Source of the DNA: Paenirhodobacter ferrireducens
GTDB lineage: Bacteria; Pseudomonadota; Alphaproteobacteria; Rhodobacterales; Rhodobacteraceae
Length of the DNA stretch: 64,000 nucleotides
Assembly: GCF_004022265.1 (NCBI RefSeq)
Contig: NZ_SAVB01000023.1
Location: forward strand, 1-64,000
Reading direction: 5' to 3'
Program-made: the position numbers and the translations under genes
The notes under the pieces: generated by a model
Databases searched by the model: none
Seen by the model: the letters and a program-made list of their open reading frames with translations, nothing else
Told to the model about the DNA's origin: nothing
Part shown: one piece after another, positions 37,739 to 45,823 of the stretch
How the letters are laid out: every line of letters starts with the position of its first letter
Position numbering within the stretch: position 1 is the first letter of the stretch

Positions 37739-38971
37739 ATGTCAGCAATACTTGTCAGGGAGTTAGGCGTGAAGCGGTTCATTCTGCAGGCAGTTCAGGA
37801 CGACGACCATTTGGCACCGGCGCGCGAGGTCTTTCAGCTCGCGAATCTCGACCGGGCGATCATCAGCACAGCGTTCATGAGCGCCTCTGGCTTGTCCCTG
37901 TTGCAGGCGGTCCTTGACCCCATTGCAGGCAAGACGAAGATTTTCGTTGGGATCAGGAACGGCATTACAACCGTCCAGTCGATCCAGAAGGCGTTAGAGA
38001 TCGGCTGCGAGACCTACATGGTCGATACAGGCAGCCGAAACCGTATCTTCCACCCGAAGCTCTACTATTCCCGCAGCCCGGCTGTGGGGAGATTGCTGCT
38101 GGGAAGTGCGAACCTGACTATGGGCGGGCTGCGAACGAACATCGAGGCCAGTGTGCTGCAGGAGTTCGACGCCGCCGATGCTGCCAGCGTGGCGTTGATG
38201 GATGATCTCGAAGCCAAGCTGGATGCGATGATCGTTGATTTCCCTGAACATGTGATCCGTGCCGTCGACAACGTCCAGCTTGCAGCGCTTCAAGCATCGG
38301 GTCGACTTGTCGATGAACGAAAGACCCGTCCACCGGAACCGGCGGGTTCGTCTGCAAATCGCGATCTCGACACGATCCCGAAGATGGTGCTCAAGACGAA
38401 TCCGATTGCGGTGCCCAAGCCTGCAGCGCCACCGGCAGCGGCTGTCCCGCCTGCTCCTGCTCCGGCGGCACCTGCTCCCGCTGCGCCTGTTGCGGCAGCG
38501 CCCGCTCCGCTACCTGCGCCAGTCGAAGAGCGTTGGGAGCAAGTCTGGGAGAGCAAAGGTCTGACACGTCGTCATTTGAACATCCCGGATGGGGATAACA
38601 CGAACCCGACCGGGTCCATGCTGATGGGTGTCGGTGCATGGGACGGTATCGACCAACGGCACTACTTCCGCGATGAGGTCTTTGCGGCACTTGATTGGGT
38701 GGCGGATACCGCCCCGAAAACGTCGCACATCGAAAGGGCGGAAGTGCGCATTCGTCTGATCATCAAAGACGTCGATTATGGGCTTCACACCCTTGAGCTT
38801 TCGCACAACACGAAGACCGACACGAAGTCTTATGAACAGCGGAACAGTATGACCCAGTTGCACTGGGGACCTGCTCGTCCGCTGATCGCCCATGAAGACC
38901 TACTGGACCGTATCCTCAAACTCTACCGGGCAACCGCAAACCCGAAGCTATTCACCTTGGAGATCGACTGA
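37739..38971 (+). CDS. PLD-fold restriction endonuclease-like protein
   Basis: The 410-residue protein has a phospholipase-D-type nuclease domain: the catalytic HPK at residues 105-107 (RIFHPKLYY) and the partner GSANLTMGG at 122-130, as in BfiI/NgoFVII-type restriction enzymes, which use one such motif per subunit and need no metal. A Pro/Ala-rich linker (about 215-255) leads to a C-terminal domain of some 150 residues (LTRRHLNIPDGDNTNPTGS...) that probably recognises DNA. It converges on, and overlaps by 24 bases, an adenine methyltransferase. The start is uncertain: no clear ribosome site, and the frame is open back to 37586. Confidence 0.78.
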   Translation: MSAILVRELGVKRFILQAVQDDDHLAPAREVFQLANLDRAIISTAFMSASGLSLLQAVLDPIAGKTKIFVGIRNGITTVQSIQKALEIGCETYMVDTGSRNRIFHPKLYYSRSPAVGRLLLGSANLTMGGLRTNIEASVLQEFDAADAASVALMDDLEAKLDAMIVDFPEHVIRAVDNVQLAALQASGRLVDERKTRPPEPAGSSANRDLDTIPKMVLKTNPIAVPKPAAPPAAAVPPAPAPAAPAPAAPVAAAPAPLPAPVEERWEQVWESKGLTRRHLNIPDGDNTNPTGSMLMGVGAWDGIDQRHYFRDEVFAALDWVADTAPKTSHIERAEVRIRLIIKDVDYGLHTLELSHNTKTDTKSYEQRNSMTQLHWGPARPLIAHEDLLDRILKLYRATANPKLFTLEID

Positions 38972-40567
38972 TCCCTCGTCTGGCAGGCGCTGGCGACGGT
39001 TTCGCAGCATCGCCCACGCCGCCAGAAGGTCCATCTGCTCGCCCTTCGTCAGACCTGCCAGCACGATCTCAGACTGTGCTTCCAGCGTGTCAGCGACGGA
39101 CTCTTCCCTGATCTGACGGTCGAGGCTTGAGATGTCCGTGGTCAGGTTCTCCGGCGACGGAACCAACAGCTTTTCGATCTCGGATGGCACCAGTTCCAGA
39201 ACGCCTCCACCGTAGTGACGGCCTTCCAGTTCTGCACTGAGAGCGGTCAGGCTGTTGATGAAGCCATAGACAAGCTGGGCGGCTGTTCCACGCTTGGCGC
39301 GGATGCGGTAGGCGGTGTCAGTCGTGTATGCGCTTGCCGTGTTCAGGATGAGGCGCGGGGTGTCGTGGCTGCGCTTGAGCATGCCGACCTCGGTCGAATA
39401 GACCGATGGCACCGAGTACCATGGCTTGCGGATGCGGCACTTGTACCGGGTATGCAGGCCTTCATCTTCCCCGAGAGAGATGTAGCGACGGGCCTTGCGA
39501 TCCGCTTCCACGCTGTCGTCCTTGAACCACAGGAAGTTGGTCGGCTTGCCCGTGGCGGCGTTCCGAGCGTGCTGGGCATCATCATAGATAACGCCGGGGC
39601 AGTGGTCGCTGCGCCCAAACATCGGGTGTGCCCATTCGGACAGGCCGTGTTTCTCGACAACGTCATCGGTCACAAGAAAGAAGCTGTTCGCTCCGGTGAC
39701 GATCCCGACGTCCACGGTCGCGACATCCTTAAAGCGATGGAAGTCCTTGCGGCTCTCGATCTCATCAAGGATCGCCAGCGTGTTGGTCGCCACCAGCGCG
39801 CGGGTCCACTTCCCCACCACGGTCTTGCCATTGATCGCGCGAGGGGCGTTGAAGATGTCCTCGGGGTCCTGCCGCAGGAAATCCCTGCCAGTGACTCTGT
39901 GGATGCCAAGGCCTTCGCCATGTGCCTTCGCAGTGGCCTTCTTCTCTGCCATCAACAGGACAGCGCCCTGCAGGGTTCCTTCGAACCAGATTTCTTGCGG
40001 GTCCACGATAACGATGCGGCGGCACTGTTGCCCGAGGAAGGTCCTCAGCGACTGGGCGTGCATCACGTGGACGATCTCAGAGGGAACGACCATTGCCAGC
40101 CTGCCGCCCGGACGGAGCAGCGAGATGGCAGAAAGGATGAAAGGGACCCACGCGTTCGTGTGCTTAGTGAACTTGCAGTCCAGGCGCGCAAAGACCTTCT
40201 CGGCGTTAGCCTGAAATTCGGAAGGCAGGTACTGGTAGCGGATGAACGGGGGATTGCCGAGGACGGCGTCGAACTGCCCATCTTTCGCGCTGACCGCCCA
40301 GCCGAGGAAGTCGCGGTTGTGGATGGTGCAGTTGGGCAGCCCGCGCCCTGCGGCTTTGGCGGCTTCTTCGTGCGAAAGCTCGAAAGCGGTGACGGTCGCG
40401 CCGGTTCCCATCAAGGCCTCGAAGAACGCCCCATCGCCACAGCTCGGTTCCAGCACCTTGGTCCCGGTTGTCGGTTTCACCCAGCGGGTCAGAAAATGCG
40501 CAAGGTCAGCCGGGGTGTAGTACCCACCGCGCAGCTTCTGCTCTGACTCGAACTGGATGAAATTCAT
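38948..40567 (-). CDS. Eco57I-type N6-adenine DNA methyltransferase
   Basis: The 539-residue enzyme has motif I VLEPSCGDGAFFE (38-50) for S-adenosylmethionine and the catalytic NPPF at 105-108 (VLGNPPFIRYQ), giving N6-adenine specificity. The long C-terminal part (residues 270-520) is the likely target-recognition domain. It converges with the PLD-fold nuclease, the expected partner, and should protect the host sites. Its promoter lies in the origin-like region to the right. Confidence 0.9.
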   Translation of the reverse strand: MNFIQFESEQKLRGGYYTPADLAHFLTRWVKPTTGTKVLEPSCGDGAFFEALMGTGATVTAFELSHEEAAKAAGRGLPNCTIHNRDFLGWAVSAKDGQFDAVLGNPPFIRYQYLPSEFQANAEKVFARLDCKFTKHTNAWVPFILSAISLLRPGGRLAMVVPSEIVHVMHAQSLRTFLGQQCRRIVIVDPQEIWFEGTLQGAVLLMAEKKATAKAHGEGLGIHRVTGRDFLRQDPEDIFNAPRAINGKTVVGKWTRALVATNTLAILDEIESRKDFHRFKDVATVDVGIVTGANSFFLVTDDVVEKHGLSEWAHPMFGRSDHCPGVIYDDAQHARNAATGKPTNFLWFKDDSVEADRKARRYISLGEDEGLHTRYKCRIRKPWYSVPSVYSTEVGMLKRSHDTPRLILNTASAYTTDTAYRIRAKRGTAAQLVYGFINSLTALSAELEGRHYGGGVLELVPSEIEKLLVPSPENLTTDISSLDRQIREESVADTLEAQSEIVLAGLTKGEQMDLLAAWAMLRNRRQRLPDEGSVDLQGE

Positions 40568-41140
40568 GATGCTCCCTGACGCCGGGCGTTTGTTCTCTTT
40601 GCGTTCTCCACATTAAGGCGTGATGAACGGGACGTGCCCCTGTTGACGTCTTACCCGCGACCGTCAGCGGTTGGCAACATTGATTGTGGATTCCGGGCAC
40701 CTATCCACAGGATATGGGGCGGGCGGCGAGATCGCTTCGGGCCGCGATGTGCGGAGCGTAGATCACGAGGTGACCGGTCCTGCCACCACAGGACCGTATT
40801 CGTGGGGAGGGGAATACGGTCGGAATACGGTCGGTTAAGCTATTGTAATCATTATGGAAAGTGCCATTTACCGTATTCCGCGCGGTTTTCGGCCCCTCAC
40901 GGCGTAGGTAAAACACGTGTGTGTGTGGACAGAGAGAATTTTTCCTGTGGTCTGGTATGCCTTTTGGAATACGGTAATACGGTCGAAAGACAGAAAACCC
41001 AATAAAATAAGGGGTTTTATGGCCTTTTCGCGACCGTATTAGGACCGTATTCCCACCGTATTCACCGTATTCCACCCCATCAGCGGCCCCTCTCGACAGT
41101 AAAATCGCCCCTCGACCGGTCGGTCGCCCCTCGGAAACGC
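40568..41140. other. Putative replication origin of the element
   Basis: This 570-base gene-free region lies next to the primase/helicase gene. It contains ten copies of ACCGTATTC/GAATACGGT (40793-41072), an AT-rich block (AAAACCCAATAAAATAAGGG near 40995), and two sequences like DnaA boxes: CTATCCACA (40701-40709, one mismatch to TTATCCACA) and TGTGGATTC on the other strand (40685-40693). This is the expected design of a P4-like ori bound by its own initiator. Confidence 0.65.
40793..41072. repeat. GAATACGGT iteron cluster
   Basis: Copies in + orientation (ACCGTATTC) start at 40793, 40870, 41033 (last base differs), 41044, 41055 and 41064; in the opposite orientation (GAATACGGT) at 40812, 40823, 40967 and 40975 (first base differs). 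Several neighbours are 11 bases apart, one helical turn, so bound proteins would line up on one face. Confidence 0.85.
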
Positions 41141-41163
41141 AAAAGCCCCGCTGACGCGGGGCC
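41141..41163 (-). terminator. Terminator after primase/helicase gene
   Basis: GCCCCGC-TGAC-GCGGGGC (41145-41162) is a perfect hairpin; on the minus strand it is followed by four T residues. It lies 44 bases past the stop codon of the minus-strand replication gene and shares the loop design of the other palindromes in the element. Confidence 0.8.
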
Positions 41164-41206
41164 TCGGCAAGATAGCAAATCAGAAAGTCAGCAGACAGCA
41201 GCTCAA

Positions 41207-43372
41207 TCACCGACTGAACGGGTTCGCCACAGGTGCAGCCGTCTCAGCGGCACGCAGCAGGGCGCTCTGCTGCCTCGCCTGCCCGGTACGACCGCGACGT
41301 TCTCCGGTGGGCGTGGGCCGCGTCAGCGGCACGACATTCTCTGCCGCCATGACAGGCTCGTGCGCCGGAACCGCATCCGCGACCCGGTCGATGACCTGTT
41401 CGAGATACCAAGGGTAGCCGCCGTTGCCCCGCTTGCTGTACCGGGTCACCTTCACAGTCCGACCATCCCCGAGCTTGAAGAGGCGATCCTGCATGCCAGA
41501 CAGTGCACTGCCGAACGACTTGCTGGCGTAGTCGAACTGCCCGCCATCACGAACCCGACCAACGTCCAGAAGGATTTCGTTCTCACAGGCAAGGTCAGTC
41601 AAGGCATGGACTTCAAGACGCCCTTTCTCTCCCAACCCGTGCTTTTCCACCCACGTGTCGAACAGGGAAACCCAGCCATCCTCCTGTTCATCACCTGCCA
41701 CCGTCGCCAGCTTGTCCCGGTTCGACTGCCAGCTCGTCCAATGCGGCGAGGCAGCTTCCAGAATTCCGCCGATCACATGGCGATACCGCTCAAAGCGACC
41801 GATGATGGGGGCGTGCTTCGGTTTCGGCATGCCCTTCGCGATCCAGTTCTCGACAAGCACCAGAAGCGCGCTGAGGATTTCACCGCGATGTTCCGAAACG
41901 TGGGCAGGAAGGGCAGCGTGCTTCCAGCCCGTCCGCTTCTCCGGGTTGGCCGTCTGCGGCACCAGTTCGAGAAGCGTCATGCGCTGGATCAGTTCGTCCG
42001 TCATCCGAGGCCGGTTCCCGATCAGCATGAAGGAGGTCGTGACGTTGATCGTGATGTCCTTGCTCTGGCCCAGTTCGCGGTCAACGTACACGCCCTCGGT
42101 GAAGAGCGTGGCAAGCGTCGGGGAGTCGATCACCCGAGACGACGGAAGATTATCCCACGCGATCACCGACGCCCCAGAACGCAGCGCGCCGATGATGGAC
42201 TTGCGCCGCTCTTCCTCACTTGCGGCAAGGGGGCGCATGCCGGTGGTGCCGCTGACGATCACCTGCAGGATCGACGCCAGAAGACCGCCCCCGGCGCGCC
42301 GCGCCGTCTTGGAGATCAGGAGCGGCATAACCGGCCCCGAGATCATCGGACGAACAAGCTGCTCAAGCAGAAAGCCCACGGCAGACAAGAACGACGGCGG
42401 AACTGCCGTAGTGCCCTTAGCCCAACACTTCTCGCCCTCGCCCCGCAGGACTGCGCGTTCGAGATCAGCACGACTGACGCCGTCCATCTCAAAGTCGCAG
42501 AGGATGTCGACGAGAGTTTCGCGCGCCTTCGCCAGATCAGCAGGAGTGAGCGAGCGAGACGGGCGGATGACCTCAAGCCCATCCGGCGGAGCATAGAAGT
42601 ACCCCGAGGAGTGGTAGCCGGGGATCATGATCAGCTTGCCATCTTCGGAATACATCGGCACCGAGATGACGCCACGCAACTCCGGCACGGGCTTTTCCGG
42701 GTGATCGAAAACCTGCTGCACGACATCATCAGGTGCGCTGACATATCGAAAGTGATCGCCTTCACCGGCGCGCTTGCGCCAGTCCGTGATCTCGTTGAGG
42801 CGCGACCCGAAGGTCTTCCGGTCGAGTTCGACGATCACCGCGCGCAGCGGATCGCCCTGCCAGCGGATTTCGACCCACTGACCATTTCGCTGGAAAAGGG
42901 TAGGCTTACCCGTGGGCCTGTTCCCTGCCTCGATGGCGTGCATCGCGTAGTTGCACTGGGCCTTGAAGTCGTCTTCGTTCACGACGTTCGTATCGTCGCC
43001 CTTTGCCAAGGCACGCTTCTCGGCGTCGAGAATGTTCTGCGCGGCGTCACGCACGGACTTCAGATAGGGCATGTCGAGGACGTTCCACCGCGTCTTCATG
43101 TTGGTCATGAAGTTGCGCACCGTCACCTCGCCCTCGCCGCTCTTGAGCAGCCCGGCAATCATCAGCGCCAACTCCGCCGTCTGCGGGGCCGACTTCCACT
43201 GCTTCTGCATGGTCTCAGAGTACGAAGTGGCGGGGCACTTCTGAATTGCCTCGCGCTGTTCCGGGGTAATCTCGGCCAAAATCTTGCGTCCGCCCGCCGA
43301 CAGGCGGGTTCCACCATAGATCGTCAGGGCCTTCTTCGTGGCCTTGGGTTCGTCGTCGGTCTTCGTATTCAT
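41207..43372 (-). CDS. Replication protein, primase/helicase-like with degenerate P-loop
   Basis: The 721-residue protein is the element's likely replication ATPase. The C-terminal half resembles phage/satellite DUF927- or D5-type helicases: a P-loop-position segment LLISKTARRAGGGLLASIL (352-370), a Walker B-like VIAWDN (403-408), a sensor-like MLIGNRPR (449-456) and an arginine-containing region after it. The canonical GKS/GKT lysine is missing in the P-loop. The N-terminal 300 residues are not recognised; a primase role is inferred only from size and context. It borders the iteron origin, as alpha protein does in P4. Confidence 0.7.
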   Translation of the reverse strand: MNTKTDDEPKATKKALTIYGGTRLSAGGRKILAEITPEQREAIQKCPATSYSETMQKQWKSAPQTAELALMIAGLLKSGEGEVTVRNFMTNMKTRWNVLDMPYLKSVRDAAQNILDAEKRALAKGDDTNVVNEDDFKAQCNYAMHAIEAGNRPTGKPTLFQRNGQWVEIRWQGDPLRAVIVELDRKTFGSRLNEITDWRKRAGEGDHFRYVSAPDDVVQQVFDHPEKPVPELRGVISVPMYSEDGKLIMIPGYHSSGYFYAPPDGLEVIRPSRSLTPADLAKARETLVDILCDFEMDGVSRADLERAVLRGEGEKCWAKGTTAVPPSFLSAVGFLLEQLVRPMISGPVMPLLISKTARRAGGGLLASILQVIVSGTTGMRPLAASEEERRKSIIGALRSGASVIAWDNLPSSRVIDSPTLATLFTEGVYVDRELGQSKDITINVTTSFMLIGNRPRMTDELIQRMTLLELVPQTANPEKRTGWKHAALPAHVSEHRGEILSALLVLVENWIAKGMPKPKHAPIIGRFERYRHVIGGILEAASPHWTSWQSNRDKLATVAGDEQEDGWVSLFDTWVEKHGLGEKGRLEVHALTDLACENEILLDVGRVRDGGQFDYASKSFGSALSGMQDRLFKLGDGRTVKVTRYSKRGNGGYPWYLEQVIDRVADAVPAHEPVMAAENVVPLTRPTPTGERRGRTGQARQQSALLRAAETAAPVANPFSR

Positions 43373-43470
43373 GCCGACCCCCAGTCAGGGTGGCTCAGGT
43401 GATCTTCGTGCATCATTTCTTCCTTCATGCTTGCCATATGGTGGTATTTCATGCTACATTCTTGGGGCAT
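43369..43470 (-). CDS. Possible 33-residue leader peptide before the replication gene
   Basis: A short frame from ATG at 43470 (MPQECSMKYHHMASM...) ends in a TGA that overlaps the ATG of the replication gene (ATGA). It is rich in Met, His and acidic residues. GAAGGAG lies about 18 bases before the ATG, with a CCGC-TGAC-GCGG hairpin between them that also supplies an in-frame stop. ATG codons at 43452, 43437 and 43428 are alternative starts. It could couple translation of the replication protein; coding status is uncertain. Confidence 0.35.
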   Translation of the reverse strand: MPQECSMKYHHMASMKEEMMHEDHLSHPDWGSA

Positions 43471-43619
43471 CAGGCCGCGTCAGCGGTACTCCTTCTGCCT
43501 TGCCACCCTCGATCCGCTAGCCACGGGTCGGGGGTTTTTCTGTTCTAGCCGATGTCAGGCATTCTGTCTAGAAGATATTGAAAAACAACAGTTTTTCGGC
43601 TTCAAGCCGACTTTAAGGC

Positions 43620-43928
43620 TTACGCTGCCGCGTCGGTTTCGTTCGTGATGACCCAGTTCTTCATGACGTGGGCTACATCGGATGCGGATTTCAGATCGGA
43701 CCGATCACCCTTCAGGCCAAAGGGCGGGCAGACGGTCACCTCACCAGCCGTGATGCGGCGGTCGATCTCGGCCCGAAGGAGTTCCTCTTCGGCGGCAATT
43801 TCTTCGGCGGACCAGTACAGCTCACGGATCGCGGCCCCACGGCGGCGAGCCATGTCGCGCTCCTTTTTCTGGAGCGCTGCCTCCTTGGTCCGCTTGTTCA
43901 GTTCGATAAGGTGCGCAGCGCGGGCCAT
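43620..43928 (-). CDS. Hypothetical small charged protein
   Basis: The 102-residue protein is unrecognised. It is strongly basic and acidic (NKRTKEAALQKKERDMARRRG, EEIAAEEELLRAEIDRR) and probably helical throughout its first 60 residues. The ATG overlaps the stop of the preceding gene (ATGA), so it belongs to the satellite's minus-strand operon. A 247-base gap, containing the possible leader peptide, separates it from the replication gene. Confidence 0.7.
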   Translation of the reverse strand: MARAAHLIELNKRTKEAALQKKERDMARRRGAAIRELYWSAEEIAAEEELLRAEIDRRITAGEVTVCPPFGLKGDRSDLKSASDVAHVMKNWVITNETDAAA

Positions 43929-44293
43929 CAGTACGTCCCCACGCGCCCGGCGACGAAGGGATGCAGGAGGCCAAGCGGGTCGATGGCCTTGAAAGCGGCG
44001 CGGAAATCACCAGCCAGAAGGTCGAGATCGAGTTCCTCTTCCGCTTCGGGGAAGGGTGCAGTCTTGGTCCATACACCGCCGCGAAGCTGGAACCCAACCG
44101 CGCGGGCAACGATGTGGGCGTACTTCGCCCCGATGAGTTCGATCAGCTCGGCCTGATCGACGTTGACCGTGATCCGGCGCGTAGGACTCTGAATTTCGCG
44201 GAGGGCGTCACCGACGAGGGCGGTCAGCTCCTTGATGATCTGCTGTTCGGTGACCGCCGTCATGGTGGCGGTGGTGTGAGGGTCAAGCGTCAT
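43928..44293 (-). CDS. Hypothetical protein of the satellite operon
   Basis: The 121-residue protein is unrecognised. Residues 15-60 (EQQIIKELTALVGDALREI... VNVDQAELIELIGAKYAHIV) suggest a small helical domain; the C-terminus is acidic then hydrophobic. I chose the ATG at 44293 because the upstream extension is a proline/arginine-rich antisense-type sequence. It overlaps the next gene by ATGA. Confidence 0.7.
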   Translation of the reverse strand: MTLDPHTTATMTAVTEQQIIKELTALVGDALREIQSPTRRITVNVDQAELIELIGAKYAHIVARAVGFQLRGGVWTKTAPFPEAEEELDLDLLAGDFRAAFKAIDPLGLLHPFVAGRVGTY

Positions 44294-44330
44294 AGTTCTG
44301 CTCTGTTCTGGTTGGGTTGGAGGTGGAAGG

Positions 44331-44552
44331 TCAGGCGATGGTGGGTTCTTCGGGCGGGGTATCGTCGACGGGTTCTTCAGGGGTGGGGCGGGGGCGGGAT
44401 TTCGTCGCGACGAAGTCCAACCCGTCGTTGGTCGAGACCACCGGGATTCCGGCGTCAAACAGCTCCTTGGCCTTGTTGGCCTTGGCCTCGATCTCGGGGC
44501 TGTTGAACATCCCGCGCGGGTGACCGGCACCCTTGTATACGTAGCCAGACAT
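44331..44552 (-). CDS. Hypothetical small protein with proline/glutamate-rich tail
   Basis: The 73-residue protein begins MSGYVYKGAGHPRGMF and ends in a PEEPVDDTPPEEPT stretch. It is not recognised. An excellent ribosome site (AAAGGAG) before the ATG supports expression. It lies in line with the other minus-strand genes. Confidence 0.65.
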   Translation of the reverse strand: MSGYVYKGAGHPRGMFNSPEIEAKANKAKELFDAGIPVVSTNDGLDFVATKSRPRPTPEEPVDDTPPEEPTIA

Positions 44553-44575
44553 GGCTTTTTCTCCTTTAAGTTGTG

Positions 44576-44827
44576 TCAGGCGGACCGGACAAGTTTCACG
44601 TGCTCGTCGGTGGCGGACTTGAAGCCCGCGCGAGTCTTGAGGGTGTCGATCTCGGCGGCGATGCGGCTGGCGCGGAGCCGGGCACCTTCGACCAGCGCGC
44701 GGTACATGCTGTTCATATCGTTGAGCCGGTCCTTGAGGACGCGGTCCTCGGGAAATCTGACTGCCATCCAGTGGCTCGCGGCGGGGTATTTGATGATGAG
44801 GTGGCGGACTGCTTCGATACGAGTCAT
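44576..44827 (-). CDS. Hypothetical small protein
   Basis: The 83-residue protein is unrecognised: a helical N-terminus (TRIEAVRHLIIKYPAASHWMAV) then a charged helix. The ATG at 44827 gives a compact protein; the longer frame to 45064 is arginine/proline-rich antisense sequence. It is 121 bases downstream of the preceding gene. Confidence 0.6.
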   Translation of the reverse strand: MTRIEAVRHLIIKYPAASHWMAVRFPEDRVLKDRLNDMNSMYRALVEGARLRASRIAAEIDTLKTRAGFKSATDEHVKLVRSA

Positions 44828-44948
44828 GGTGGGTACTGCTGGTTGTGGTCTAGGGTCTGGTGGACCGACCCGCCGAAGACCCGGAAGCGGGCCGGTCCAA
44901 CGCAGTCGCCCCCAGATCGACCGCGTGTTCGTGTGTTCAGAGCACGTG

Positions 44949-45302
44949 TCAGGCGAAGCGTTCGCGCAGATCGGGCAGAACGCCACCTGCGGCCTCAAGC
45001 AGCCGCGCAGCCGCCTCTTCGCGTGCAGCGCGCTCACGCGCGCCCCGAGCCGCTGCCTGCTCATTCAGGCGGACCTCGTCCTCGATAAGCTGCGCGACCT
45101 CACGCATCCGAAGTCCTTCGACGGCGCGGATCGCCTCATCGACCTTGGAGGCCCGGCGGAGCCAGCCGAGCAGCACATCCATCGGCGGGCGGTCACCCTT
45201 CTTCGCGGAGATCAGCGCGCGATGCGCGAAGATGGTGCAGGCGGCGGGGCTGGAGAGCAGTTCGTTGAGCTGGTCAGGCGTCGGGGTTTTTTCGATAGTC
45301 AT
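44949..45302 (-). CDS. Hypothetical alanine/glutamate-rich protein
   Basis: The 117-residue protein is unrecognised. Its second half (MREVAQLIEDEVRLNEQAAARG and on) looks like a long amphipathic helix or coiled coil. It overlaps the preceding gene by ATGA. There is no signal peptide. Confidence 0.65.
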   Translation of the reverse strand: MTIEKTPTPDQLNELLSSPAACTIFAHRALISAKKGDRPPMDVLLGWLRRASKVDEAIRAVEGLRMREVAQLIEDEVRLNEQAAARGARERAAREEAAARLLEAAGGVLPDLRERFA

Positions 45303-45823
45303 GCGGAGTTCTTGAGATTGCGGAGGTCGGCGGCTTCGGCGGGGGTCAGTGGCGTGGCGAGCGCGAGCAGTTCCAACCGCTCCAGCCGGGTGACGGGGTG
45401 CCGACCTCCCAGCAGATAGATGCTGTCGGCGGCGGCAAAGGCCTCGCGGGGGTCCGCCAGATCGGCTGCGGCAGCATCGAACAGGGCCACCAGATCGTTC
45501 CAGATCACGTCGTCCACGACACGCGCGGGGTATTCGAGGATTGCCTCGATCTTCGGCAGGATGTCGGCAGGTGCGTGGGCAGGAGGGCCGCGCCGCGCCA
45601 GTTCGGACGGGGCCTCTTCGTGGATGCGGCCAATTTCGATTGCCAGTCGCACGGCAGACTTCGACACCACCGAGGCTTCAGAAATGGCCGTGCGCAGCAC
45701 GCTTGCCGGATCGCCAGATGCCCTTGCCTCGGCCATCAGGCGCTTCAAGGCGCGCGACGACTGTGCCGCCGTCGCCATCAGGTGTTTCAACGCCGGGCGG
45801 CTTTCGAGGACGTTCTTGCTCAT
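45299..45823 (-). CDS. Hypothetical protein of the satellite operon
   Basis: The 174-residue protein is unrecognised and predominantly helical and alanine-rich (SSRALKRLMAEARASGDP, IGRIHEEAPSELARRG). It overlaps the terminase-like gene upstream and the next gene downstream by four bases each, so it may work with the small terminase homologue, but no function is visible. Confidence 0.68.
   Translation of the reverse strand: MSKNVLESRPALKHLMATAAQSSRALKRLMAEARASGDPASVLRTAISEASVVSKSAVRLAIEIGRIHEEAPSELARRGPPAHAPADILPKIEAILEYPARVVDDVIWNDLVALFDAAAADLADPREAFAAADSIYLLGGRHPVTRLERLELLALATPLTPAEAADLRNLKNSA

Noticed and set aside
40793-41072. CRISPR-like repeat cluster
   Set aside because: Repeats are nine bases long, on both strands, with irregular short gaps; typical of initiator binding sites.
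44520-45419. Plus-strand open frame opposite the satellite operon
   Set aside because: Serine/arginine-rich antisense sequence without ribosome site; the minus-strand genes are linked by overlaps and good ribosome sites.
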